Positions 1-8,184 are shown, counted from the first letter of the stretch. The stretch: DNA of 64,000 nt from Flavobacterium fontis (GCF_900129405.1 NZ_FQVQ01000014.1:1-64000); one strand, 5' to 3'. A program made the numbers and translations. The notes: generated by a model from the sequence alone, not told the origin.

Positions 1-53
1 AAGTCCTCAGAAAACTTACGATGCTTACTGATTAATTTGATGTTTGCTTTCAT
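1..53 (-). CDS. N-terminal fragment of an unidentified protein (cut by window start)
   Basis: An ATG at 53 on the minus strand opens 17 sense codons that run off the window edge, reading MKANIKLISKHRKFSED. The peptide is basic and has no signal sequence. It is far too short to assign to a family. It is listed only because the start is in a plausible place, upstream of the repeat tract at 96-137, and the frame is open to the edge. Confidence 0.3.
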   Translation of the reverse strand, partial: MKANIKLISKHRKFSED

Positions 54-95
54 ATAAATTGACTTGATGTGGTCAACCTATATCAGGGACGTACA

Positions 96-137
96 CACTG
101 TTCACTGTTCACTGTTCACTGTTCACTGTTCACTGTT
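96..137. repeat. Period-7 tandem repeat (unit CACTGTT, six copies)
   Basis: Six nearly perfect head-to-tail copies of a 7-base unit lie just past the stop codon of the LysE-like gene at 159. A related set of 7-base repeats occurs at 8894-9182. A 7-base unit that is not a multiple of three is prone to slippage but is intergenic here. Confidence 0.9.
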
Positions 138-158
138 TACTAAAGAAAACGGGATCTA

Positions 159-791
159 CTAAACCGTGGTGCTATGGTATTTACGCCAGTAAGCTATGCC
201 CTGATAGCTGCCCATGGCGAAAAAGAATAAGGGTAAAATAAGGGTAAAGAGGTACCGGGAGAAGGTAAGAAATTGGGAGGCGAAAAAGTCCAAGGCGAGG
301 ATTAAAGTAAGCATACCCAAAAAAGTGCCTATACCTGCTCCTACGATGTAAAAAACAACGCGTTTACGAACGAGATACTCCTTTTGTAAGAGCCACAGAT
401 TCCAACCCGTCCAAAAAGGCAGTTGGATGATATTTACACCGCTAAGAAGAATGCCTAATAGTAACGGAGTGGCATGCTGTTGGAAGTCCACCGCGGTCAA
501 GGTTTGCGGCTGGGTAAAAAAAACAACGGCCAATACCACCATAAACACCGCTGAGAGTGCTTCTAGTGCCCGATGAAGTTTTCGGTAGGTGATTAATTTT
601 TGTGCAAAACGAAAGGTTACGTAAATAATGCCCAGCTCAACAACAACGACACCAAATAGATACTGTGCCATCGATTCCCAACCCGATTTTTGATAGACTT
701 GATAGCCCACCAAATTGAGATAGCCCATAGGAAGTGAACCGAGGTAACTCAATACTAATCCCAAGGCTGTATTTTTAAGAGAAGTGATCAA
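159..791 (-). CDS. LysE-type translocator-like membrane protein
   Basis: This 210-residue protein has about six hydrophobic segments and begins with a helix containing the SLPMGYLNLVG stretch, which resembles the proline-glycine signature at the start of LysE/RhtB amino-acid exporters. The family exports amino acids or derivatives across the inner membrane. The ATG at 791 overlaps the stop of the ATP-grasp gene by four bases, so the two are probably translationally coupled. That arrangement suggests, as inference only, that it exports what the ligase makes. The substrate cannot be read from the sequence. The assignment to the superfamily is moderate. Confidence 0.65.
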   Translation of the reverse strand: MITSLKNTALGLVLSYLGSLPMGYLNLVGYQVYQKSGWESMAQYLFGVVVVELGIIYVTFRFAQKLITYRKLHRALEALSAVFMVVLAVVFFTQPQTLTAVDFQQHATPLLLGILLSGVNIIQLPFWTGWNLWLLQKEYLVRKRVVFYIVGAGIGTFLGMLTLILALDFFASQFLTFSRYLFTLILPLFFFAMGSYQGIAYWRKYHSTTV

Positions 792-1822
792 AAATTGACA
801 ATTTTTTTGGTATGTAATTTATGCAAACGGTATTGACGCATACCTTTGTAATACGACAAAAATGCGTGACCATGACGGTTGTTTTGCATGCTTATTTCAA
901 ACATATACTTGATATGACGTGCTAATTCTTTCCAGGCAAAAAAAATGGAATGACTCGGATCATAAATGTGGGTAGGTTCACTCGCTGCACCGTTGAGCTC
1001 CACTATGGCAAATTCCTCCCCTTTTTTGAGTAACTCCCAACGGGAATACATGACATCAAGACGCCCAAAATAAAAACCATTGATTTGCTTGCAAACAGCA
1101 TCGATGGTAGCGGTAAGCTCGTCATCAATCAAATAGGAAAAATCCAAAAACTTGGCCCCACGCGCATGATTGCCATAGGGAACTAAATTGAGGATTTCGC
1201 CTTTGGGCAATACGGTTTCTAGATAGGAGCCGTATTCTTTATAAAGGGCTTTATACTGCAAGGCATAGCGCGGGTTGGCATGAATGAGCTGACAAATCGT
1301 AGCCTTACCATCGCCTTTTACTGCTAGAAATTCTTTGGCGACAATACCGGTCACTCGCCCCTTGATTTCATGCGGATACCGTACATAAAAAATACCGACC
1401 TCATTGGGGTAAGGAATGACATTTTGAATGATAAAATTGAAGTTGGCCTTGGAGGCGTAATGCTCCAATTCGGCAAGGGTGTTTATTTTTTTAACAGCCG
1501 ACCCGCGTAACCCAATATCGGGTTTGGCAATTAAGGGAAACTGTATCCCCGATTGCTTCAACTCCTCCTCTATTTGCGCCATGGGGGTTTGGCATCGGAT
1601 GAAGCGTGTGGTGGGATAGTATTGCGGCGGGATAAGATCATAAATTTGCTTTTTGCTATCCATAAAAAAGCCCCCGTTGCGCATGGAGGGATTGCAACTG
1701 TTGAAAAAAAACAGGGACTTGGCTTTAAGGGCATAATACCCCCATTGAAAATAAATGGGAATATATACCAGTTGAAACGGCCAGTACTCCCAATGCATTA
1801 TTTTATGGATAAAAAGTTTCAC
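788..1822 (-). CDS. ATP-grasp domain protein (carboxylate-amine ligase-like)
   Basis: The 344-residue protein has an ATP-grasp core. A central segment around residues 95-200 reads FPLIAKPDIGLRGSAVKK, which carries the nucleotide-binding lysine, and a late IVELNGAASEPTHIYDP segment supplies the acidic and asparagine metal ligands. The family joins a carboxylate to an amine or thiol with ATP. The N-terminal 50 residues are hydrophobic and aromatic (QLVYIPIYFQWGYYALKAKS) and may bind the membrane. It sits 11 bases after the NRDE gene and overlaps the LysE-like gene, so it belongs to a four-gene transcript with DinB and NRDE. The real product is unknown. Confidence 0.75.
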   Translation of the reverse strand: MKLFIHKIMHWEYWPFQLVYIPIYFQWGYYALKAKSLFFFNSCNPSMRNGGFFMDSKKQIYDLIPPQYYPTTRFIRCQTPMAQIEEELKQSGIQFPLIAKPDIGLRGSAVKKINTLAELEHYASKANFNFIIQNVIPYPNEVGIFYVRYPHEIKGRVTGIVAKEFLAVKGDGKATICQLIHANPRYALQYKALYKEYGSYLETVLPKGEILNLVPYGNHARGAKFLDFSYLIDDELTATIDAVCKQINGFYFGRLDVMYSRWELLKKGEEFAIVELNGAASEPTHIYDPSHSIFFAWKELARHIKYMFEISMQNNRHGHAFLSYYKGMRQYRLHKLHTKKIVNF

Positions 1823-1833
1823 GGCAAATTAAA

Positions 1834-2544
1834 TTAAATGGCTATAAAATTATGGGCATATTCATGGGCTGCTATCAAATCGGCATATTTTAAAGTTATC
1901 TTATTCTGATCGATTACAGCTTGTGTTATACTCACCGTTTTATACTGTTCCTCTCGATTGATCACAAGACCATTGGTCGTGTTGGAGGCTTCGGTATAGC
2001 GATGAAAATGAAAGAGTTCGTGCGCATCGACCTCGGGTTGGGTATCCAAAAATGCGCTAAACCAGGCTTCCCGTTGTTTTTGAATCGGTGGCGGATATAA
2101 CGTCACGGATGACCAAATGTAAGCCTGTGACGTATCAAGGGGGGTTGTTATTTTGAAGGTTCCATCCCACTGCAATTGGTATAAATAATGATGTTGTAAC
2201 AACACCAATGTAAACGGTTCAATATCTTCTAAATCGATGGCCTCCCAAGCTTGTATGGGCGATTCATTGCTTATTAATTCCAAGAGAATCAACCCGCGAC
2301 TTTTGCGATAGGAAGGTTTGGTTTTGTGTTGAGCAATGGCCCCATTTAACAAAACGATGACCGTAGAATGGGTATCTACAGCAAACCAAGTTCCTCCCCC
2401 CTGCGGATCTTTAGGATACCACACACTTTTTTGTTGTACAGCATAGTATTTGGGCTGCAATGCCGCGGGTCGGATTACCTTTTCATCACGATTGGAGGTG
2501 ATGATCATTTTCCCTTGGGTATAAACAAAACTTACGGTGCACAT
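1834..2544 (-). CDS. NRDE (TANGO2-like) family protein
   Basis: The 236-residue product starts MCTVSFVY and has the diagnostic TSNRDEK motif at residues 16-22, together with the GGGTWFAV segment near residue 50. Both define the NRDE family, which is related to Ntn hydrolases; Cys2 would become the nucleophile after methionine removal. The physiological substrate is unknown, and eukaryotic TANGO2 has been linked to lipid and haem handling. Its start overlaps the end of the DinB gene by 13 bases, which indicates a shared transcript. Confidence 0.85.
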   Translation of the reverse strand: MCTVSFVYTQGKMIITSNRDEKVIRPAALQPKYYAVQQKSVWYPKDPQGGGTWFAVDTHSTVIVLLNGAIAQHKTKPSYRKSRGLILLELISNESPIQAWEAIDLEDIEPFTLVLLQHHYLYQLQWDGTFKITTPLDTSQAYIWSSVTLYPPPIQKQREAWFSAFLDTQPEVDAHELFHFHRYTEASNTTNGLVINREEQYKTVSITQAVIDQNKITLKYADLIAAHEYAHNFIAI

Positions 2545-3020
2545 TGTTGTCTATACGCTATGGTAGAGCGCGCAACCCCAAAATTGGGATCCAACACTAC
2601 CGATTCAAACTGCATTATTCCTACGCGGATCAACGCCTGATGGTGAATACAATGCTCTAAGTTGTACAACAGTTCCCGATGAAAATTGGTGGGTAGAGAC
2701 AGCATCGTTCCGTCGATTTGTTGTTGTAATTCCAACGTACAATCGGGACGAGAAACGTGTGAAAGGATCTCCGCTATGCATTGCTGTGCAAACGCGATAT
2801 TGCCTTGAATGACCGGATTTCGCTCGCGTAAATCATAATTGACTATCCCGGTATCGTATTGATATATCAAGCATTGAAACAATTCAATGATATGACGGGT
2901 ATGTTCGCCAATAGTGGCATTGCGCAACTGTGGAAAAGGATGCGTATATTCATGGGGTTGCAATTGTCCGATAGCATCCGAGAGTTCATGCAACGTATGA
3001 TGGATGGCTTGTGTAAGCAT
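2532..3020 (-). CDS. DinB-like family protein
   Basis: This 162-residue helical protein has the spaced histidines of the DinB/YfiT-like metal-binding four-helix bundle: EHTRHIIELF near residue 38 and YNLEHCIHHQALIRVG near residue 118. Such proteins bind a divalent metal with three histidines and often act as thiol-dependent transferases or of unknown function. It has no signal peptide. It is the first gene of the coupled run DinB, NRDE, ATP-grasp, LysE. The name reflects the fold and does not imply a DNA polymerase. Confidence 0.75.
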   Translation of the reverse strand: MLTQAIHHTLHELSDAIGQLQPHEYTHPFPQLRNATIGEHTRHIIELFQCLIYQYDTGIVNYDLRERNPVIQGNIAFAQQCIAEILSHVSRPDCTLELQQQIDGTMLSLPTNFHRELLYNLEHCIHHQALIRVGIMQFESVVLDPNFGVARSTIAYRQQCAP

Positions 3021-3049
3021 GGTTTAGGTGTTAGGTTGGTGTTATAAAA

Positions 3050-3439
3050 TTACAACTTAAATCGCAACAAATCAGGAATTTTATGGCGTTCGGTGTAAAT
3101 TATGAGTAGACTACAAACCAAAGTGATTATGGCCAAGGTAAATAGCGTTCCGCCATCGTTTTGAATAACAATTCCGAGTATAAACAGATGGGATACCAAG
3201 GCGCCAAACATCGTCCCTGCCGCCATTATAGCGCCTAAAAGTGTAGTGCGTCGAAATAAAATGAATACGGATGCTAGAAGTTCAACCACCCCAGAACCAA
3301 TACGGCCATAAGGTTCGACCCCCAAGGTTTCAAAGATATACACACTTTCACTCGCTCCTGTAAATTTAAAAAACAGGGTTTGCAACAGAATGACTACCGC
3401 CGTGAGCTTAATAATCCAATAGACAACTTGATTTTTCAT
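3050..3439 (-). CDS. DoxX-like membrane protein
   Basis: The 129-residue protein has four predicted transmembrane helices and the DoxX/MauE-type layout: an N-terminal helix with LTAVVILLQTLFFKFTG, then a helix-breaking GSGVVELLASVFILF segment. DoxX-like proteins are inner-membrane proteins often found near redox or thiol genes, with unclear biochemistry. It follows the YHS gene at 3450 by ten bases and precedes DinB by 29 bases, so it may belong to the same transcript as the secreted YHS protein. Confidence 0.7.
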   Translation of the reverse strand: MKNQVVYWIIKLTAVVILLQTLFFKFTGASESVYIFETLGVEPYGRIGSGVVELLASVFILFRRTTLLGAIMAAGTMFGALVSHLFILGIVIQNDGGTLFTLAIITLVCSLLIIYTERHKIPDLLRFKL

Positions 3440-3449
3440 GGGGATTGGA

Positions 3450-3911
3450 TTAGGAGTTTATGAATTTTTTCCAACTCGCATCGGCCTTCTTATTCAAATT
3501 GGCTTCATCTTTATTCCACGACTTCAAGGTATTATTGAAATAGGCATTGTAAAATAAAAATAATTTTCCATTGACGATCTTAAACGTTTGCGGATCGACC
3601 TCAACCTTTTCACCATTGGCGCCCATAGCATAGGCACACCAGCCTCCGTATTGGGGTTCATAGGCGCTCGGATTTTTAACAAACAAATCCTTATTCCCTT
3701 GAGAAGCAAAATAGTATACCACTCCTTCATGGGTTGCCGTAATTTCTTTTTTGCCTTTTAAGGCTTTCTTTTGCACAAAATAGGCAACGGGATCATACCC
3801 CTGGAGGGCTAATTTGTTTTCCAAATTAAATTCTTTCACGCGCTTGGCGGATGTTTGCGCTCCACTCACTAATGAAGCTGCAAGAAATAGTAGTACAAAT
3901 AAATTTTTCAT
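3450..3911 (-). CDS. Secreted YHS domain-containing protein
   Basis: A 153-residue protein with a signal peptide ending near SGAQ (residues 1-18) and a YHS-type domain. The LQGYDPVAYF stretch at residues 36-45 and the QYGGWCAYAMGANG segment near residue 90 are characteristic of the periplasmic YHS group, which is thought to bind metal through the cysteine. A homologous gene lies 89 bases upstream (4000-4401), so the pair looks like an old tandem duplication. The exact role is unknown; in Bacteroidota such genes often sit with DoxX or other redox proteins, as here. Confidence 0.85.
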   Translation of the reverse strand: MKNLFVLLFLAASLVSGAQTSAKRVKEFNLENKLALQGYDPVAYFVQKKALKGKKEITATHEGVVYYFASQGNKDLFVKNPSAYEPQYGGWCAYAMGANGEKVEVDPQTFKIVNGKLFLFYNAYFNNTLKSWNKDEANLNKKADASWKKFINS

Positions 3912-3934
3912 GTGTTTTATTTATTAGGTTGGTA

Positions 3935-3942
3935 CAAAGGTA
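3935..3942 (-). promoter_or_regulatory. Bacteroidota -7 promoter element upstream of the YHS gene
   Basis: On the minus strand the sequence reads TACCTTTG, an exact match to the TAnnTTTG -7 consensus, 24 bases before the ATG of the YHS gene at 3911. No clear TTTG -33 partner is seen at the usual distance, so the call is moderate. Confidence 0.45.
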
Positions 3943-3999
3943 AGTGGGCCAAAAAAGTGCGTTTGTCAGCTACTTTACTTTAACCCAAAAATTCTATAA

Positions 4000-4401
4000 T
4001 TATTTCTTTTGAAGTTTAAGCCAATTCGCCTCCGCTTGTGGGATGCGTTGCTCTTTTTCCTTGGCCCATTCGGTTCGAACCGACAGGCTGTAATTGAGGT
4101 ATAACTTACCATCGACGATTGTAAAAGCATTGGGATCAATGGGAGCTTTGTACCCTTTGGACATTCCATAAGCACAATACCCCCCAAATTGGGGTTCGTA
4201 CTGCGAGGGATTGTTCAAAAACAATTGCTTGTTTTCTTCCGAGACAAAATGGTATTCCACGCCATTGTGCGAGGCGGTAATGGTATCTGTGCCTTTTTGA
4301 GCCGTTTGACTTGTAAAATAAGCCACGGGATCGTAACCTTGAAGGGCTATTCCGTTTTTGGCATTGGGTTGCGCCCATAGTGTCGTGGCAAAAACCAACA
4401 A
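4000..4401 (-). CDS. Second secreted YHS domain protein, without an ATG start
   Basis: The product shares the LQGYDPVAYF and QFGGYCAYGM signatures with the neighbouring YHS protein at 3450-3911. No ATG is available. The start shown is a TTG at 4401, but this gives a signal peptide with no basic n-region. In the same frame, translation from 4425 would read RNFLTRVLLVFATTLWAQ after an ATA codon, which is a much better signal peptide. Either a rare start codon is used or the original ATG has mutated and the gene is being lost. The domain itself is intact to the stop. Confidence 0.7.
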   Translation of the reverse strand: MLVFATTLWAQPNAKNGIALQGYDPVAYFTSQTAQKGTDTITASHNGVEYHFVSEENKQLFLNNPSQYEPQFGGYCAYGMSKGYKAPIDPNAFTIVDGKLYLNYSLSVRTEWAKEKEQRIPQAEANWLKLQKK

Positions 4402-4436
4402 TACACGTGTTAAAAAATTTCTTATGGTGAGGTGAA

Positions 4437-5336
4437 TTAAAATGAATATTGATATACAAGATTGATTACCAGACTTCGCGTCAATCCATCGGGACGGACG
4501 TCACGCACCACAAAGGGGCTGGCCAGCGCGAGATCGATTTGGTGGGAGGTATTAAAAACATAGTTTATATTGACATTAGCATTTACCGTAAGCCCTGAGG
4601 AACCTTGAATTTTCTCCCGTTGACCGAAAATGTTTTCAAAGGAATCCTCCCCAAGATGGTAAATGGCAATTAGATTCGGTTTGATACTCCATCGTGAATT
4701 GGGGATAGGTTGCGTATAACTCACCTTCACCAAAGCATCGGGTTGGCGCTCAAATAAGTTAGTGGACACAAAATCATTGGTACCGCCATACTCCCGGAAA
4801 TAGGAATTTTTGTTTAAATTAACCAAAGGAATTTGCCATACGGTATTAAAATCCCAACGTTGTACGCGCCAATTCACCCCCAAAAAGGCATCAATCGTAC
4901 CGAGACTGGATTGATAATCTAAAGGAAGGGAAAACCCATTAATTTTTAAATTGGAAGCTGTAAAGGGAAATTTCAGTCCCAACAAAGCGCTCCAATGTTG
5001 TTTCTTTTGGGGTCTAAAATGATAATTCCCCACCAAAATTGCATCGCCAAATTGTGTTCGCGTCCCAAAGCTGCCGGTAGCGGTAGACAGAGTCACCTTG
5101 GCCGAAAAAGCAAACCTCGCATTAAAACGTTTGGTGTAACTGAGGAAATGCGCCACATACGAAACGTCGGCATCTCCTTTGGCGTATTGAGACCCCCATT
5201 CCAAGCTGTTTTTAAACACCAAGCTATCATTTTCAAACGACTTTCCTACCGAACAGATTCCTGCATCGCTACACCCTTGTCCCTGAGCCATAAGTAGGGG
5301 AACAATCATGGCTACTATGGAGATTACTTTTTTCAT
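4437..5336 (-). CDS. Outer-membrane beta-barrel protein (transporter-like)
   Basis: Translation from the ATG at 5336 gives 299 residues with a signal peptide (MKKVISIVAMIVPLLMAQG) and then alternating aromatic and polar strands ending in VYQYSF. The terminal phenylalanine is typical of outer-membrane barrels. The GCSDAGICSVG stretch after the signal is cysteine-containing. An in-frame start 33 bases earlier exists but would spoil the signal peptide. It begins four bases after the DM13 lipoprotein stop, so the two are one transcript. It may handle the same redox or metal substrate; this is inference. Confidence 0.65.
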   Translation of the reverse strand: MKKVISIVAMIVPLLMAQGQGCSDAGICSVGKSFENDSLVFKNSLEWGSQYAKGDADVSYVAHFLSYTKRFNARFAFSAKVTLSTATGSFGTRTQFGDAILVGNYHFRPQKKQHWSALLGLKFPFTASNLKINGFSLPLDYQSSLGTIDAFLGVNWRVQRWDFNTVWQIPLVNLNKNSYFREYGGTNDFVSTNLFERQPDALVKVSYTQPIPNSRWSIKPNLIAIYHLGEDSFENIFGQREKIQGSSGLTVNANVNINYVFNTSHQIDLALASPFVVRDVRPDGLTRSLVINLVYQYSF

Positions 5337-5340
5337 GGTT

Positions 5341-5754
5341 CTAATTTTCTTGAAGTGGAGCAATTGCAAACAGGTGATTGTATTGTTGGCAATGAATCAA
5401 TACGTGCGAATAATTGGAAAGGTTAACTGCATTGGGAATGCTATAAACCGTTTGTCCAGTAAGATTGCCTAAATTGACAAAATTGGAAGGTGTATCGGCT
5501 TGAGAGAGATACACTTTCAGGTCGGGTCCCGAGGAAATAGAAAACCCATTTAGTTCCAGTTGGAATCCTCCCGGCGTTTGATATATGCGAACCCCTCCTT
5601 CGACTTGTATCCCTGCCGTAGGGTAAAAGTCACCGAAATACCGCAAAGTTGCATTGGGGTTTAGGGTTGTAGAATTGGGCGTTTGTGTTAACACCCCTTC
5701 TTCTTGACAGCCAAAAAGGAGCAGCGCAAGTCCTAAAATACTTAGTTTTTTCAT
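5341..5754 (-). CDS. DM13 domain lipoprotein
   Basis: A 137-residue protein with a lipoprotein signal (MKKLSILGLALLLFGC, lipobox cysteine at residue 16) and a DM13 domain from about residue 38 to 132. The domain shows the GGVRIYQTPGGFQLEL and GPDLKVYLSQ strands and a late cysteine in VLIHCQQYNHLFAIA. DM13 domains are proposed to carry a redox-active cysteine near haem-like cofactors. It is the first gene of a run that continues with a barrel and YHS proteins. Confidence 0.8.
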   Translation of the reverse strand: MKKLSILGLALLLFGCQEEGVLTQTPNSTTLNPNATLRYFGDFYPTAGIQVEGGVRIYQTPGGFQLELNGFSISSGPDLKVYLSQADTPSNFVNLGNLTGQTVYSIPNAVNLSNYSHVLIHCQQYNHLFAIAPLQEN

Positions 5755-5764
5755 CTTTTTTTCC

Positions 5765-5772
5765 CAAAACTA
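5765..5772 (-). promoter_or_regulatory. -7 promoter element upstream of the DM13 gene
   Basis: The minus strand reads TAGTTTTG, matching the TAnnTTTG consensus, ten bases before the ATG at 5754. This would give a very short leader. No clear -33 TTTG is present. Confidence 0.4.
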
Positions 5773-5854
5773 CAGCGTCTTACTTTGGGGTTTTGTCAGG
5801 TAGTTTACATCTCAGTATAAAAAGTGAAATTTTATTCGTTTTGACGTCCATTAC

Positions 5855-5911
5855 CTTCCCCCTTTTTCTCGTTTACCGCTAAATCCATGGGTGATTGAGA
5901 AAAAGGGGAAG
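5855..5911. repeat. Imperfect inverted repeat (15-base arms)
   Basis: The arms at about 5855-5870 and 5897-5911 pair over 15 bases with one bulged C; the right arm reads GAGAAAAAGGGGAAG. The hairpin sits immediately next to the decayed AhpD-like remnant. The run of A/T in the stem does not make it a classical terminator. It could be a remnant of a small mobile element. Confidence 0.6.
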
Positions 5912-5928
5912 CGGTATGAAAATCTATT

Positions 5929-6096
5929 TTACAACTGTTCAGCCAATGGCCAATCAATTTCAAAACCGGTCAAGTTGTGAATATAGTTACTGATAATTTT
6001 ATCCCCAACGACGATAATGACATCAATCAAATGGGCTTCGGTATAACCTGCTTCAAAAAAAGCGGCTTTTGAAGCGGCATCGGTTTTACCAATGTA
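5929..6096 (-). pseudogene. Remnant of an AhpD/carboxymuconolactone decarboxylase-like gene
   Basis: Reading the minus strand gives about 55 residues of clear family-like sequence, including AAFFEAGYTEAHLIDVI and SNYIHNLTGFEIDWP, ending at a TAA at 5929. These match the C-terminal helices of alkylhydroperoxidase (AhpD/CMD) proteins, where an NYxNHxxGTxxD pattern is usual. The catalytic CxxC region is missing and the open frame reaches back only to a stop at 6127 with no start codon. It is therefore a truncated gene, probably removed by deletion. Confidence 0.6.
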
Positions 6097-6188
6097 AATG
6101 AGTATAATTAAGGATATTGAATTCGATTAAAAAGAGACCAATATCAATGGTCAATGAATTTCAAACCGTTTTTATTAATAAAAGTGGA

Positions 6189-6866
6189 CTAGAATTTTGA
6201 GAGATCTTCGATGATTATTTGCTTTCTACTGTAATATAACAATCCTGAATCTTCAAGTTCATTTAAGAGCGAAGTGGCTGTTTGTCGTGAGGTGCAAATA
6301 ATTTGTGCAATGTCGTTTTGGGTAAGATAATTTTCTAAATAAACACGATTGTCCTCTTTTTTTCCTTCACGATCTGCCCATTCTTTGAAAAAAGTGACCA
6401 ATCGGGTTTTGGCGTCTTTGGACATTAGGTTGGCATAACTGTTTTTGATTCGCTTCATCTTTAGCCCCACAAATTTGGTGTAGGTTAGCGCTAAATTGGG
6501 ATGTTGTAAAAGAAGATTTTCGAAATCCGAGAGCAAAAAACTACAAATGATAATTTCGTCGGTCAAGGCTTTGGCATATTCATTGGATTTTCGGTCGGTA
6601 TCCAACTCTAATTCCCCAAATAAATCTCCTTTTTGGATGATGTCTTTAATAGTTTCGTTACCCTCCTCGTCTAAAGATACGATTTTGATAGCGCCTTTTT
6701 TAAGCAAAAAAACACGAGGTAAATCGGAAGCTGCAAAATAGATGACATCGCCTTTTTTGGCTTTTTTGAAACCCGTGATAATACACAACTGTTTGATTTG
6801 GGACTGACTTAAAGTCCAAAACAATTTATGATCCCGGAGATACCAATATTTGAGTTCTTCGAACAT
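6189..6866 (-). CDS. Crp/Fnr family transcriptional regulator
   Basis: This 225-residue protein has an N-terminal cyclic-nucleotide-binding-type beta barrel (about residues 15-125, with the GDLFGELEL turn) and a C-terminal winged helix (residues 150-215, TQNDIAQIICTSRQTATSLL). There is no cysteine cluster for an Fnr-type iron-sulfur centre, and the cAMP-binding arginine is not evident, so the effector is unknown. It is transcribed divergently from the membrane protein at 6923. The neighbouring AhpD remnant hints that a target may have been lost. Confidence 0.9.
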   Translation of the reverse strand: MFEELKYWYLRDHKLFWTLSQSQIKQLCIITGFKKAKKGDVIYFAASDLPRVFLLKKGAIKIVSLDEEGNETIKDIIQKGDLFGELELDTDRKSNEYAKALTDEIIICSFLLSDFENLLLQHPNLALTYTKFVGLKMKRIKNSYANLMSKDAKTRLVTFFKEWADREGKKEDNRVYLENYLTQNDIAQIICTSRQTATSLLNELEDSGLLYYSRKQIIIEDLSKF

Positions 6867-6922
6867 CTAAAACAACTTTATGAACACTTTCAAAAATATT
6901 AATTAAATCTGAGTATTCAAGT

Positions 6923-7405
6923 ATGATGGCGGTAAAAAAAATAATTAATCTAGCGGTTTTGGGGTTGAGTACATTCTTAGTTTGGGAAGTATTGTTTTTT
7001 GCCAATACACTCATCAAACCCATACTTTGGGAAATCCATACCATTTATACCCTTACACTGTCAACGTATGTCTTTCTTTTTATCCGCATAAATGATACAT
7101 ATTTAGATGTGCTAAAAGTAGGTTTACGCGTTTCTTTTCGGGTTTGGCTGATTATCATTTTGGCTTTTGTAATGCAAAATCGTTACAAAAATCAACCTTT
7201 ACTATTAACCTTCACCTTTGTTTTTGGATACTTAGAAGGACTTATTGATTTAAATGCTTGGTTAAAAAATAGCCCTCAAAAGGAATCTAAACTTTTTAAT
7301 ACGGATGAAAAAATGAACCGACTTTACAAAACATTATTTTACATGCACTTCATTCATATTCTTTCAGCGCTTTTTGCCTTTGTCATTAGTTTATTTTTAC
7401 AATAA
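6923..7405 (+). CDS. Hypothetical membrane protein
   Basis: A 160-residue protein with about four hydrophobic helices (residues 8-28, 38-55, 68-85 and 135-158) and a hydrophilic stretch near residues 105-125. Two adjacent ATG codons (6923 and 6926) could serve as start. It is divergent from the Crp/Fnr gene with 56 bases between starts, so it may be controlled by that regulator. I do not recognise the family. Confidence 0.65.
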   Translation: MMAVKKIINLAVLGLSTFLVWEVLFFANTLIKPILWEIHTIYTLTLSTYVFLFIRINDTYLDVLKVGLRVSFRVWLIIILAFVMQNRYKNQPLLLTFTFVFGYLEGLIDLNAWLKNSPQKESKLFNTDEKMNRLYKTLFYMHFIHILSALFAFVISLFLQ

Positions 7406-7416
7406 TTATTGGAAGC

Positions 7417-8184
7417 CTACATTGCATTTGCGGTTCTTTTGTCGTAAATAAATAAAATCACGTACCCCAATCCTGCTCCCCATAAAATTAAACAAGCACC
7501 ATGAAACGCAATCAATGATTTTGAGTGATACAAATCGTGCGCAAATAGCAAAAAAGTCGAATCAAAAAAGGTCGCAGTGCCTGTCATCACCAAGAGTGGT
7601 AGGTATAGTTGTCGAAAGGGTAGTTGAATGATTCTCTTAATAATTAAAATACTCACAAGAGTAATGGGAATTGTAAGCAAAAAACCCATCCCTAAAAAAA
7701 CATTTGCATCTGTTAATAAATACGCCCCAATTAAATTGATAACAAGTACACCATTCATCCAAAAAACAATTCCTAATACTATCGACAAATACAATTCACG
7801 GGAGCTTAATTTCATGTTTTTCGGGAGATGAATATAGCAAAAGAAAAGAATGAATGTTGTTACAGCCAGCATCCAAGCAGCTCCCAAAAGCGCAACATCG
7901 TCTGTTAAACCAACAACCTCTTTTCGGAGATAGGGTATAGTAATTCCTTGAATACAAGTAAATAGAGTAACACAAATGTAAATTGAGCATAAGGATTGGT
8001 TCGCTTCTTTTTTGTAAAAACCAATTTGATACACTAAAAAAGTCCCTGCTAAAGTGAGTAAAATCAAAAGCAACTTGGATTGAGACTCTTGATAGTGTGT
8101 CAAATCAATTCCATAGACAACTGTAGCGGAAATGATAAGTACAATAAGTGCTTGAATAAGCGCGCTAAAATAATTTCTTTTCAT
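7417..8184 (-). CDS. Hypothetical polytopic membrane protein
   Basis: From the ATG at 8184 the product is 255 residues with seven or eight hydrophobic helices. An in-frame start at 8211 would add nine hydrophilic residues and is less likely. Charged residues between helices are few, and no catalytic motif is visible. It converges on the hypothetical membrane gene at 6923-7405 with 11 bases between stops. The family is not recognised. Confidence 0.65.
   Translation of the reverse strand: MKRNYFSALIQALIVLIISATVVYGIDLTHYQESQSKLLLILLTLAGTFLVYQIGFYKKEANQSLCSIYICVTLFTCIQGITIPYLRKEVVGLTDDVALLGAAWMLAVTTFILFFCYIHLPKNMKLSSRELYLSIVLGIVFWMNGVLVINLIGAYLLTDANVFLGMGFLLTIPITLVSILIIKRIIQLPFRQLYLPLLVMTGTATFFDSTFLLFAHDLYHSKSLIAFHGACLILWGAGLGYVILFIYDKRTANAM

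Noticed and set aside
4136..4459. Alternative-frame open reading frame over the second YHS gene
   Set aside because: It reads antithetic composition to the YHS domain, starts with TTG and lies wholly over a better-supported gene.
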